Source: G963704535 sp963704535 (GTDB taxonomy: Bacteria > Chloroflexota > Chloroflexia > Chloroflexales > Roseiflexaceae). Taken from it: a stretch of DNA of 64,000 nucleotides. The notes beneath the pieces were generated by a model, which worked only from the letters and a program-made list of their open reading frames with translations, was not told the DNA's origin and made no database searches. Both the position numbers and the translations under genes were made by a program. Position 1 is the stretch's first letter. Each line of letters opens with the position of its first letter. The stretch lies in assembly GCA_963704535.1 (NCBI GenBank), contig OY969916.1:4092001-4156000 (forward strand), read 5' to 3'. Shown piece after piece: positions 1-7,300 of the stretch.

Positions 1-330
1 GGAGCTGCAGGAGCGGCTATTACTGCCGCAGGAGTCGGTGCATTGCAAGACGACTACAATGAGGTGAACCAATATCTGATAGAAGCACAAGGTGTAGTCG
101 GTGCCAACGGAGCAATCCGTGTGTACATTAACGAACCAGTTAACTCAGGAGGATATGGCGACCCTACCGTAAGCATTACCGGCTACGATGAGAATGGGAA
201 AGAAGTATATTCTAAATCCTTCAAAACATCACGCGCCGTTACGAAGGATTTGCGAGCTTCGGCCGAAGAAACAGGAGTTCCCTATACTACAGGTGACATA
301 CCTCCGGCCCAGATACTCTATGACTATTGA
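1..330 (+). CDS. 3' end of an unrecognised protein (cut by left edge)
   Basis: The reading frame is open from the first base of the window and stops with TGA at 328-330, so at least 109 residues of the C-terminus are present and the start lies outside. The visible part begins with a small-residue, Ala/Gly-rich stretch (GAAGAAITAAGVGAL), which could be a membrane-inserting or linker segment. A polar domain follows, with a glycine-rich turn (NSGGYGDP) and a Tyr-rich C-terminus ending in QILYDY. I do not recognise a family. Base composition is clearly more AT-rich than the genes to the right, which suggests recent transfer. Ala/Gly-rich junctions followed by a variable tail are known from polymorphic secreted proteins, but there is not enough sequence to claim that here. 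Confidence 0.6.
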   Translation, partial: GAAGAAITAAGVGALQDDYNEVNQYLIEAQGVVGANGAIRVYINEPVNSGGYGDPTVSITGYDENGKEVYSKSFKTSRAVTKDLRASAEETGVPYTTGDIPPAQILYDY

Positions 331-379
331 TGTCTAGTTAGGCTCTCTTGTCCAGAAGACGCACGCTTCGTATCATGCT

Positions 380-453
380 TTTGTGGGTGCGGACTAAAGG
401 TATCAAGGCAATTTACATTGTCTGGTGAGACATACCTGAACTGCACCCACAAA
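380..453. repeat. 11-bp inverted repeat, noncoding
   Basis: TTTGTGGGTGC at 380-390 is matched by its exact reverse complement at 443-453, with about 50 bases between. It lies in the 242-base gap between the first partial gene and the small membrane protein gene. The spacing is too long for a simple terminator. Confidence 0.4.
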
Positions 454-480
454 GGATTTTGAAAATACAGCATTTCTAAA

Positions 481-543
481 TGAGTTGTAAAAGGGGGTGT
501 GGGGGAAGTCCCCGCAGAAAAGCCCAACCACTTTTACAACTCA
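481..543. repeat. 63-bp inverted-repeat element, MITE-like
   Basis: TGAGTTGTAAAAG at 481-493 is the exact reverse complement of 531-543. The 37 bases between contain a small inner hairpin (GGGG...CCCC). It sits just upstream of the ribosome binding site of the gene at 573. It could be a small non-autonomous element or a structured leader; no target duplication is obvious. Confidence 0.4.
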
Positions 544-572
544 GATAGGTTTGCTATACCTTGGAGGTTAAG

Positions 573-755
573 ATGTTTCTGAAACAGTTTCTGAGGAATC
601 TGATAGCGGTAGCAATCGGTTGGTATAGTGTACTGGGAATAATGTATATCTCTAATCCAACTAGTTTCTCAAATAGCCTTGTTACAATTTCGTTATGGCT
701 ATTACCGTTAATGGCTGTCATCATAACGATCGTTAGTATAAGTTTGCGAAAGTAG
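573..755 (+). CDS. small hydrophobic membrane protein, 60 aa
   Basis: The ATG at 573 is preceded by TTGGAGGTTAAG, a good ribosome binding site, so it is preferred over the in-frame TTG at 561. The protein has two predicted transmembrane stretches, about residues 10-28 (LIAVAIGWYSVLGIMYI) and 36-55 (LVTISLWLLPLMAVIITIVS), with basic residues at the N-terminus (FLKQFLRN) and at the very C-terminus (LRK). No family is recognised. It follows the AT-rich partial gene on the same strand and shares its composition, so the two may have arrived together. A partner or immunity role is possible but unsupported. Confidence 0.6.
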   Translation: MFLKQFLRNLIAVAIGWYSVLGIMYISNPTSFSNSLVTISLWLLPLMAVIITIVSISLRK

Positions 756-832
756 GACCGTCGAGAGCGATTCGGTCGGGGCTGGCCGCTTTACCCTGCG
801 CGGTCGCTACGCTGAATAAGTGACATCGGAGG

Positions 833-887
833 CCCCTCACCTCCGACCCCTCTCGCGCCGCAACGGGAGAGGGGTCGGGGTGAGGGG
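833..887. repeat. intergenic inverted repeat of the CCCCTCACCCCGACCCC type
   Basis: The left arm at 833-854 and the right arm at 867-887 are nearly perfect reverse complements around a 12-base loop. It lies in the 184-base gap between the membrane protein gene (+) and the lipoprotein gene (-), where two transcripts converge, so it could serve as a bidirectional terminator. It belongs to the repeat cassettes scattered through the window. Confidence 0.6.
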
Positions 888-939
888 CTTGGATTGCCAC
901 CTCGGATCGTGTTTGGAAACACCCCTGTACTGTTTTCTC

Positions 940-2070
940 CTACGGCGTGGTCAGGAAGTACACCCCGCCGCCATCGGATGAAGTGGCGATTGGGGGTGAA
1001 TTGGAGATCGGCAGACGTGGAGGCCGTGGGCAGGTGCAATCCGCCCACGAGAACTGGTTGACCTGATGCGCCCGATGCACCCCGCCAGCCCCGGTGTTAT
1101 TGGCGATGCCTTTGTTAATCAGGCCTAACTTCCCGGTAGACAGGATCACGGCCAGCACCTGCGCGGTGCCCTTCTCGACTTGGAGGTTCGAGACCAGCAG
1201 GATCGATTCGTCGAGGGTCAGGGCCGCGCCGGCGATCCAGCCGCTGGTGCGAATCTGATCGGCCAGTTTTTCGGTCGCGCCCTTTTCAATGCGGAAGACC
1301 GCCCCCTGACCATTGCCTGCCGCAGCCAAGTCCACCACGTAGACCACGCCGGCCTTGGTCACCGCTACACCGCTTGGCCAAACTAGCGGCGCCCCTTTGA
1401 AGACCACTGTAGGCGGCTGGCTCTCAGCAGGATTCAGCTTAAAAATCGCCGGCTGCTGATCGGACGAGTTGAAGCCGGAGTAGTACAGCATATCCACACC
1501 ATTCTCGCTGACCACCTCGGGAACATTCGGTCGGCTGCCCGCCGTCGTCTCCAGCTTGGTCGGCGCGCCGCCGCTGGCCGGCAGCGCAAAGATCACATTC
1601 CCGTCGGCCGATTGCTCGGCGCCCAGATCAGCCACATACAGCGTTTGGCCATCGGTGCTGATGCTCAACCCCCACGGCGCGACCAGCGGAGCACCGCTGG
1701 CAACAGCGGTAACGTCCCCGCCGGTGGAGGCCACTTTGTAGACTGCCGGGCCGGAGCTGCCGTTGGCGGTGAAGTAGATCGATTGGGCATCCGGCGCTGG
1801 CACGGAATCCAGGGGCGTCCAACCCTTGGCGGCTGCGGCTTGGGTGACGGTATCAATCGCTTCGTTCAAGAGTGGCAGCTCTGATTCGCTAGCGGCAAGC
1901 GCGGCCGTGGCTGCCGGCGCGGGTGCGGTCGTGGCTACAGGCGCGGCGGTGGCCGCCGGCGCGGGCGTGAGCGTGGCCGCAGGCGTACCGCCACACGCGA
2001 CCAGGACCACCAACAGGAGGCACGCGAGCCCTGAGCTGACGAATCTTTTAGCGGGCAGTGGCGAGAACAT
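940..2070 (-). CDS. secreted propeller-like lipoprotein
   Basis: The start at 2070 is chosen because AAGGAG lies seven bases upstream, although the frame is open to 2139. The 376-residue protein begins with a clear lipoprotein signal: basic residues, a Leu/Val core and the lipobox LVAC with Cys26. An Ala/Pro/Thr linker typical of surface lipoproteins follows (about residues 30-60). The rest has repeated blades with motifs such as AQSIYFTANGSSGPAVYKV, GLSISTDGQTLYVADL and PSGVAVTKAGVVYVVDL, as in SMP-30/NHL-type beta-propellers. Such proteins bind or hydrolyse small ligands, or act as scaffolds outside the cell; the substrate cannot be read here. The C-terminal 25 residues (PISNSPPIATSS) look like a decayed copy of the repeat cassettes. 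It is transcribed away from the amidase at 2310. Confidence 0.75.
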   Translation of the reverse strand: MFSPLPAKRFVSSGLACLLLVVLVACGGTPAATLTPAPAATAAPVATTAPAPAATAALAASESELPLLNEAIDTVTQAAAAKGWTPLDSVPAPDAQSIYFTANGSSGPAVYKVASTGGDVTAVASGAPLVAPWGLSISTDGQTLYVADLGAEQSADGNVIFALPASGGAPTKLETTAGSRPNVPEVVSENGVDMLYYSGFNSSDQQPAIFKLNPAESQPPTVVFKGAPLVWPSGVAVTKAGVVYVVDLAAAGNGQGAVFRIEKGATEKLADQIRTSGWIAGAALTLDESILLVSNLQVEKGTAQVLAVILSTGKLGLINKGIANNTGAGGVHRAHQVNQFSWADCTCPRPPRLPISNSPPIATSSDGGGVYFLTTP

Positions 2071-2112
2071 CTTTTTCTCCTTAGATTTTGAGGGTATTCC
2101 AATTCGAGGAAA

Positions 2113-2147
2113 AAGGGGTTTGAAGGGGTAGTGCCCCAAAATCCCCC
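2113..2147. repeat. GGGGTTTGAAGGGG hairpin in a divergent gap
   Basis: A G-rich arm is followed by CCCCAAAATCCCCC, forming an imperfect hairpin in the 239-base gap between the divergent lipoprotein and amidase genes. It resembles the GGGAGTTTGAGGGG hairpins near 14,300, 21,810 and 23,960. The rest of this gap should hold both promoters, but I cannot name them with confidence. Confidence 0.4.
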
Positions 2148-2309
2148 AAACTCGCGTTATAAAGGAAACGGCGGCACCCGAAACCTTATCTATGAATGAA
2201 TGCGAAATATCAAGACAAGTGGATGATCATGCGCAGATGCGGGTGGCATCTATAGAAGCAATGGCTTGCGGAATAATACCCGCATCCACAGCCGACCAGG
2301 AGGGCACAC

Positions 2310-3278
2310 ATGGAACAGGAACAGGCAAGGCAGGAATCGTGTCTCACTGAGGACCAATCAGGTCGGGAAAGCACCGGCCTGGACGACGCGGCGGAAGATC
2401 CAAGGTTCATCCCGCTCTCGGAGGAGGGGGCGGCCCAGGCGCTTCGATCGACGGACTCAACGATCTTGCCGGAGGAGCCGGTAGCCGTAGGAGAGGCACT
2501 GGACGCGGCGGTTCGGCTCGATCCGCCGCCGATCGCGCGCGTGTTGCAGGGCCGCGCCGCCAGCGCCCGCAACCGCGCCGGCTCCGACATCCGCGCGATC
2601 GTCATGCACACGCCCGAGGGCGGCGTGTCGGCGACGCTGGGCGTCCTGAAGGGCACGCGCGCAAGCTTCGACTTCTACCTGCCGCTGAACGGAGAGCTGC
2701 ATCGCTGCAACGATTACCGGCACTTTATCGCGTTTCAGGCCGGCAATTGGCCCTACAACGAGCGCAGCGTCGGCATTGAGCAGGGCGACTTCGCGGCGAA
2801 GTCGGGCACATTCCCCGACGACCACTACCGCCGCCTGGCCTACCTGGTCGCCTACCTGATCCAGAACACCGCCACGCCACTGCGGTATGCGCAAGCCTTC
2901 GGCGAGGATGGGATCATCGATCACCGCACGATTACGCCCCATCGCCGTACCGATCCAGGCGAGAACTTCAAGCGTCAGCGCTTGCTCGAACTGGTGCAGG
3001 GGTTCCTCAATGGCACCGAGCCGTCCCCGTGGGCAGCTTCTGATGGAATCACCTGGGTGCGCGGCACGTTTACGGCCGGCCCAGGCGCGGTTGCGCGCAC
3101 GGACCCGCGGCGGGGCGACAACGTCATACGCAACTTGGTGGCTGGCGAGACCTTTATCACCGATGGGTTCACCGACTCCGGCCAAGACGTAGCCGGTTCG
3201 TCGCGCTGGTTCCACCTGGCGCTCAGCGCCGGCCACGGCTGGGTCCACTCCACCGGCGGAACCGTTGTCGAGGGGTGA
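2310..3278 (+). CDS. N-acetylmuramoyl-L-alanine amidase with SH3-like tail
   Basis: The product should cut the bond between N-acetylmuramic acid and L-alanine in peptidoglycan. The 322-residue protein has an acidic N-terminal extension (1-90), an Amidase_2/PGRP-type domain (about 92-235) and a C-terminal SH3-like region (about 245-320). Likely zinc ligands are His100 in AIVMHTPEGG, His205 in IIDHRTITP and Asp215 in RRTDPGENF, the usual His/His/Asp set. The tail shows SH3b features (DNVIRNLVAGETF, GWVHSTGG), consistent with cell-wall binding. No signal peptide is visible, so export would need another route, or it acts after lysis or as a phage-type enzyme. The start is ATG at 2310 with AGGAGGGCACAC just upstream. 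Confidence 0.88.
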   Translation: MEQEQARQESCLTEDQSGRESTGLDDAAEDPRFIPLSEEGAAQALRSTDSTILPEEPVAVGEALDAAVRLDPPPIARVLQGRAASARNRAGSDIRAIVMHTPEGGVSATLGVLKGTRASFDFYLPLNGELHRCNDYRHFIAFQAGNWPYNERSVGIEQGDFAAKSGTFPDDHYRRLAYLVAYLIQNTATPLRYAQAFGEDGIIDHRTITPHRRTDPGENFKRQRLLELVQGFLNGTEPSPWAASDGITWVRGTFTAGPGAVARTDPRRGDNVIRNLVAGETFITDGFTDSGQDVAGSSRWFHLALSAGHGWVHSTGGTVVEG

Positions 3279-3381
3279 GGCGATTGTCCATAGGGGCGTA
3301 GTACATCACGTTGCAGCGGCGATAGCGTGCCTCAATCGCCATTGGCCGCAACGACTCTCCATACAATACAAGACCCATGAC

Positions 3382-3413
3382 GTGAGCCGTCGTCACTCCT
3401 GACGACGGCTCAC
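3382..3413. terminator. perfect 14-bp hairpin between converging genes
   Basis: GTGAGCCGTCGTCA at 3382-3395 and its exact reverse complement at 3400-3413 enclose a CTCC loop. It lies after the amidase stop (+) and before the stop of the minus-strand frame at 3429, as expected for a bidirectional terminator. There is no clear T run, so it may need Rho or may be a binding site. Confidence 0.55.
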
Positions 3414-3428
3414 ATGATGGGCATCTGG

Positions 3429-3710
3429 TTACTCTCCGCTGTCGTCTACTGGTGGCGCCGGCGGGCGTACATCGCCGGCAACGCGCTCCAACAGGGAGGG
3501 CGAGATCGCCGCCGCGCCGATCGCCACGCGTAGCGCCGCCATCACGAGAGCGGCATCGCGTTGTGGGTCGGCCAGCAATTGCGCCAGCCCGCTCAGACGG
3601 TCGTCGTTCGCTCCAACGTCGTTCGCCAGGCCGAGTTCCAACAACTGCAGGCTCCTGGCGCCTACTTTCCCCCGTTCCGAGATCACCTCGGCGGTGATTC
3701 CAAGCCGCAA
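3429..3710 (-). CDS. hypothetical protein, possibly a remnant
   Basis: The frame reads a plausible helical protein (LRLGITAEVISERGK, LQLLELGLANDVGAND, AALVMAALRVAIGAAAI) ending in a Pro-rich acidic tail. The first available start is a TTG at 3710 without a good ribosome binding site, but protein-like sequence continues upstream in the same frame (AERREVRYERRWLLAQ) to a stop at 3828-3830. This suggests the true start is lost or shifted. No family is recognised. The 300 bases from 3720 to 4020 hold no other gene I can support. Confidence 0.35.
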   Translation of the reverse strand: MRLGITAEVISERGKVGARSLQLLELGLANDVGANDDRLSGLAQLLADPQRDAALVMAALRVAIGAAAISPSLLERVAGDVRPPAPPVDDSGE

Positions 3711-4026
3711 GCGTTGGGCCAGCAGCCACCGACGCTCATAGCGAACCTCGCGGCGTTCAGCGCAGTGGCCGGCGAGAGTGATCGCTGGAGCAGGTTTGTT
3801 AAAAAAATGTTTTGCGATCCCCCATATCTATTCTCACCAAACCCTCGGACGTAACACCGTATGTACCACCGTAGTATCACCTCCACCATGATGATCTACG
3901 AAAGGTTCGCGCTTCGTCTCTCTATTCTGCACACCGGCGCGAAAGTAACACCTGGTGAACAAAATGTCACCCGCACCGCCGCTCAGAGAATAGAGAGCAG
4001 AACCCAGATACATACAAAGGAGGAGG

Positions 4027-4212
4027 ATGATGGACGACTTGACCATCCTGCTGCTCGGCGGCCTGATCGGGCTGCTACTCGCGCCGCGCCGACCGCAAAC
4101 AATGGAGGTCCCGCCGGTCGTCACGCCGGCGGCTGAAGAGCGCGGGGGCGGGTGCCTCGGCCCGCTGGTCCTGCTGCTTCTGATCTTCTTAGGAATACTA
4201 CTTTTTGGATGA
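4027..4212 (+). CDS. small membrane protein, 61 aa
   Basis: A very strong ribosome binding site (AAAGGAGGAGG) ends right at ATGATG, which makes this small gene convincing. The protein has two hydrophobic segments, residues 5-20 (LTILLLGGLIGLLLAP) and 44-60 (LGPLVLLLLIFLGILLF), separated by a Pro/Glu-rich loop with a triple Gly and a Cys. No family is recognised. It converges on the ureohydrolase gene, whose stop is only 18 bases away. Confidence 0.65.
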   Translation: MMDDLTILLLGGLIGLLLAPRRPQTMEVPPVVTPAAEERGGGCLGPLVLLLLIFLGILLFG

Positions 4213-4230
4213 CCTCCACAGTGGCGATGT

Positions 4231-5124
4231 TCATGGCAGCCCGTACCGGCGCCACGACCGCAGGCCGCCATCGATCAGCGCAATGCCGGAGGCGACGCTC
4301 ACCGGGCTGCCCTCGCCGGCGCCGTAGACCGAGACCACCGCCAGGACGGCGACTTTTCCGGTCGCCATGACCGTATCGATCGCGGCGTGGACCTGCTGCA
4401 TCGAAGGGCCGTTGGGCTCCCTGGTGCCGTGGTTAGGCACCAGCGACTCGTCGAGGATATCTGAGTCGATGTGCAGGTAGAGCAGATCGCAGCGTTCGGC
4501 CAGGTCGGCGACGGAGCGCGACAGATCCGCGCCTTGGTAGCCGGGGGCCGGGGCGGCGATGACGATCTCGGTGGCGCGGATGAGTTGCTCCTCGGGCGGG
4601 TCGAGGTTGCGCACATCGACCATCAGGATGCGGTCGGTCGGCAGCGGCGCGGCGATATGGGCCCGCTCACGCCAGCGTGGGTAGGCCAGGCCGGCGCAGA
4701 CGGCCACCGGCATGCCGCCCAGCATCCCCGAAAGGGTGGTTTTTGGCGTGTTGAAATCGCCGTGCGCGTCGAACCAGACCAGGCCGATGCGCGCGGCGGG
4801 ACCGTGGGCGTCCTGCAACCCACCCAGGACGCCAGTGCAATGGGTGCAATCCCCGCCGGTCATCAGGATCGCCCGGCCCGACCGGCGCGCTGCGGCCACC
4901 TGCTCGGCGATGGCGCCGCCCAGCAAGCCCAGGTTGTCGGGTTCCTGATCACCGCGTAGATGCTCCGGCAGGCGCGGCTCGCTGATCTCCAGGTGTACCT
5001 GCGCCTGCCGGTAGACATCCGAGGCGGCGTAGGCATCCAGGGCGCGCTCGTCACCGGCGGCCGGCCGGCTGCCGCGGTAGCGCATGCCGATGACGTGCAG
5101 TGCCGAGAGTGCATGTGTGTCCAT
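4231..5124 (-). CDS. arginase/agmatinase-family ureohydrolase
   Basis: The 297-residue protein belongs to the family that hydrolyses guanidino groups (arginine, agmatine, formimino-glutamate) with two manganese ions. The metal-binding segments are visible: GGDC at 90-93, DAHGDF with Asp119, His121 and Asp123, and HIDSD with Asp220 and Asp222. In arginases the first segment is GGDH; here the histidine is a cysteine and a histidine follows two residues later (GGDCTH). One metal site is therefore altered and the substrate cannot be assigned. The start is taken at 5124 (MDTHALS); an upstream ATG at 5157 lies inside an ACGAAG repeat and is less likely. It is the last of three minus-strand genes. 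Confidence 0.8.
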   Translation of the reverse strand: MDTHALSALHVIGMRYRGSRPAAGDERALDAYAASDVYRQAQVHLEISEPRLPEHLRGDQEPDNLGLLGGAIAEQVAAARRSGRAILMTGGDCTHCTGVLGGLQDAHGPAARIGLVWFDAHGDFNTPKTTLSGMLGGMPVAVCAGLAYPRWRERAHIAAPLPTDRILMVDVRNLDPPEEQLIRATEIVIAAPAPGYQGADLSRSVADLAERCDLLYLHIDSDILDESLVPNHGTREPNGPSMQQVHAAIDTVMATGKVAVLAVVSVYGAGEGSPVSVASGIALIDGGLRSWRRYGLP

Positions 5125-5140
5125 AAACAAGCCAATCTTT

Positions 5141-5179
5141 TTAACCACGAAGATCACGAAGATACGAAGACCGCGAAGG
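5141..5179. repeat. ACGAAG tandem repeat upstream of the ureohydrolase gene
   Basis: TTAACCACGAAGATCACGAA and following bases repeat ACGAAG four times at 8-9 base intervals. This type of repeat (ACCACGAAGACACGAAG) is widespread in environmental bacterial genomes. It occupies the place where the promoter or ribosome binding site of the ureohydrolase gene would be expected. Confidence 0.6.
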
Positions 5180-5193
5180 TATGTACTGCTGGT

Positions 5194-5910
5194 CTATGTT
5201 GTCAGCTCTTGCGCCACACGCCGGAGTTGCGCGCCCGCCTCTTCCGATACGACGCCGCCGTGGTAGCAGACGATCGTCTGCACATCCAGCTCGGCCAGCT
5301 TCCGCACCGACCGCCCCGCCTCGGCCATATCCGGCGTGGCCTGCGGATTCGGCCCCATCAACTGCCCATCATTGGCCGTCAGCGCATCCCCGGCAATCAG
5401 GGTCCGGCTGCGCTCGTGGTACAGGCAGATGTGGCCCGGCGTGTGCCCCGGCGTGAAGATCACCCGCACCCCACCCGCCAGGTCGAGGCGCGTATCGTCG
5501 TGGAGCGCCTCGTCAACCGGCGTCGGCTGGAACTGCTCGGCGATGGCGCGTAGTTGAGGATGCTGCGCCAGCAGCTCGGGCCTTGCGAACCGGGGCGGTA
5601 CGCTGCCGTCGATCGCCGGCACCTCGGTGGCGTGGGCCAGCACGCGGGCGCCGCCGGCCTGCACCAGGTCATGCAGCGAGCCGACGTGATCGATGTCCTG
5701 ATGCGTCAGGATGATCCGCGTGAGGTCGGGTACCTGGACGCCCGCTTCGGCCAGCGCGGTGCCGATCACATTGAGTTGTCCCGGCATCCCGGTGTCCACC
5801 AGGGCCGGCCCATGCGTCGCATCTAGGATGAGGCTCACATTGAAAAAGTCCGTCCGGCCATTCCGCTCTAGCGGTAGCGGCAGGACGAACAGATCGTCGT
5901 TGAGTTTCAT
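5194..5910 (-). CDS. MBL-fold metallo-hydrolase, YflN-like
   Basis: This is a 238-residue metallo-beta-lactamase-fold hydrolase that probably opens an ester, lactone or thioester in the cytoplasm. The main metal motif is THQDIDHVGS, with His70, Asp72, Asp74 and His75. This is the HxDxDH form seen in YflN-like proteins rather than the usual HxHxDH. Further ligands are in TPGHTPGH (His156, His160) and the GDAL motif (Asp175). The start at 5910 (MKLNDDLF) has GGAG at a good distance, although the frame runs on into the repeat cassette upstream. It lies between the ureohydrolase gene and the oxidoreductase gene on the same strand, but a 63-bp hairpin separates it from the latter. Confidence 0.85.
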   Translation of the reverse strand: MKLNDDLFVLPLPLERNGRTDFFNVSLILDATHGPALVDTGMPGQLNVIGTALAEAGVQVPDLTRIILTHQDIDHVGSLHDLVQAGGARVLAHATEVPAIDGSVPPRFARPELLAQHPQLRAIAEQFQPTPVDEALHDDTRLDLAGGVRVIFTPGHTPGHICLYHERSRTLIAGDALTANDGQLMGPNPQATPDMAEAGRSVRKLAELDVQTIVCYHGGVVSEEAGAQLRRVAQELTT

Positions 5911-5925
5911 GGTGGTATCTCCTTT

Positions 5926-5988
5926 GTCCGTTGTCCGTTGTCCGTTGTCAGTTGTGGCGCAACTGACAACGGACAACGGACAACGGAC
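5926..5988. repeat. heptamer cassette: perfect 29-bp inverted repeat
   Basis: The left arm is a tandem of the heptamer GTCCGTT at 5926-5954 and the right arm at 5960-5988 is its exact reverse complement, with a 5-base loop. It fills the 84-base gap between the metallo-hydrolase and oxidoreductase genes. As RNA it would fold into a very stable stem and could separate the expression of the two genes. Confidence 0.9.
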
Positions 5989-5994
5989 TTTGTC

Positions 5995-6978
5995 TTACAC
6001 CCAGGCTCCACTTTTCGCACTCTGGATCAGCGCATCGATCACTTGCATATTCGCGACGGCATCCTCGATCGGCGTCGGCACGGGCGTGTTATTCAGGATC
6101 GCCTGGGAGAACAGGTCGCCCTGGAGCGTGTATTGGTCGCAGACCTCGAAGGTGATCTCCTCGGTTCCGCCGGCGTGCTGGTGCCACATCCGGCACGGTC
6201 GGTCGGGCGGGGCGTTGAAGGGGATCTCGATCTCGATCCGACCGCTGGTGCCGAAGATATTCACGCGCTGGTACGACGTGAGCTGCGTGGAGCAGGTGAA
6301 CGTCGCCGTGCCGCGCTCAAAGTCCAGCATCCCCGAAGCCAGCCGGTCGGTCTTCAATTGCGGATCATACTCGATCAGGCCGCAGACGCGCCGGGGCTCG
6401 GCGTCGAAGATAAAGCGCGACAGCGAGATGTTGTAGCAGCCGATGTCCATCAGGCCGCCGCCGCCGATGTCGGCCTGGTTGCGGATGTTGCCGGGATCGT
6501 CGTTGAAGTAGGAGAAAAACGACTGGATGGTACGCAGTTCGCCAATGCCGCCGGCCTGCACGATCTGCCGGGTGCGCTGCCACTGCGGGTGGTGGCGATA
6601 CATAAACGCCTCCATCACCTTGACCTGTGGGTGCTGCTGGGCGGCGTCGACCAGCTCGCGCGCCTCGGCGGCGGTCAGGGCGATCGGCTTCTCACATAGC
6701 ACATGCTTGCCGGCCTTGATCGCTTTGACCGACCAAGGCACATGCAAGTGGTTCGGCAGCGGGTTATAGATCGCGTCGATCGCCGGGTCGGCCAGCAGCT
6801 CCTCATAGGAGCCGTAGGCCTTGGGAATGCCCAACTGCGCTGCGGTGGCCTGGGCCTTCGCCAGGTCACGCGAGGCGATCGCGGCGATCTCGCAATACGC
6901 GCCCCGCTGCATGGCGGGCAGCACCTTCGCGACCCCGATATTGGCCGTGCTCAAGACGCCCCAACGGACTTTACTCAT
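5995..6978 (-). CDS. Gfo/Idh/MocA-family NAD(P)-dependent oxidoreductase
   Basis: The 327-residue cytoplasmic dehydrogenase has an N-terminal Rossmann fold (WGVLSTANIG, residues 6-15, binding NAD(P)) and the family motif CEKPIAL with Glu96, Lys97 and Pro98. Its C-terminal alpha/beta domain contains GGGGLMDIGCYNI. This closely fits the branch with D-xylose dehydrogenase and trans-dihydrobenzenediol dehydrogenase, which oxidises sugars or related polyols. The start at 6978 has AAGGAG nine bases upstream. It is the first of three minus-strand genes; the exact substrate cannot be read. Confidence 0.9.
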   Translation of the reverse strand: MSKVRWGVLSTANIGVAKVLPAMQRGAYCEIAAIASRDLAKAQATAAQLGIPKAYGSYEELLADPAIDAIYNPLPNHLHVPWSVKAIKAGKHVLCEKPIALTAAEARELVDAAQQHPQVKVMEAFMYRHHPQWQRTRQIVQAGGIGELRTIQSFFSYFNDDPGNIRNQADIGGGGLMDIGCYNISLSRFIFDAEPRRVCGLIEYDPQLKTDRLASGMLDFERGTATFTCSTQLTSYQRVNIFGTSGRIEIEIPFNAPPDRPCRMWHQHAGGTEEITFEVCDQYTLQGDLFSQAILNNTPVPTPIEDAVANMQVIDALIQSAKSGAWV

Positions 6979-7154
6979 GGTGGTGCTCCTTCGCAGAATC
7001 TCGGGCTATGCAGGTGTATTATACTTGACGAAAGCCAGTGCTCTATCCTGGCGTATGTGGTGAGCGGTTTGTAACCCCCGGCGTCGGTGTACGTAGTATC
7101 GGTAGTGTTTATACGCGGTCATCTACCGTGCTTGGTTTCGGCCTTCGGCAGAGT

Positions 7155-7230
7155 GGTACTTTTCTTCCTTTTCTCGTCGATTTTTCGCCCGGCCGGGCGA
7201 AAAATCGACGAGAAAAATGGGTGAAGTACC
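7155..7230. repeat. 76-bp inverted repeat with a perfect 48-bp palindrome
   Basis: Bases 7169-7192 are exactly reverse-complementary to 7193-7216 with no loop (centre CCCGG|CCGGG), and GGTACTT / AAGTACC extend the symmetry at 7155-7161 and 7224-7230. It lies in the 322-base gap between the divergent oxidoreductase and SPFH genes. A zero-loop palindrome this long is more like a DNA-binding or cruciform site, or a repeat family, than a terminator. Both strands encode a similar FSPGRAKNRREK peptide, but no start supports a gene. Confidence 0.85.
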
Positions 7231-7300
7231 TTGCTGCCGCAGGTAACAGCGGCGTTGCGGACGCCACCGCGTAACTTGTTGGTAACGAAAGGCAGGATCA

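Noticed and set aside
2457..3248. Long minus-strand frame over the amidase gene
   Set aside because: It has no family-like motifs, no ribosome binding site and is antisense to a clear amidase; high-GC shadow.
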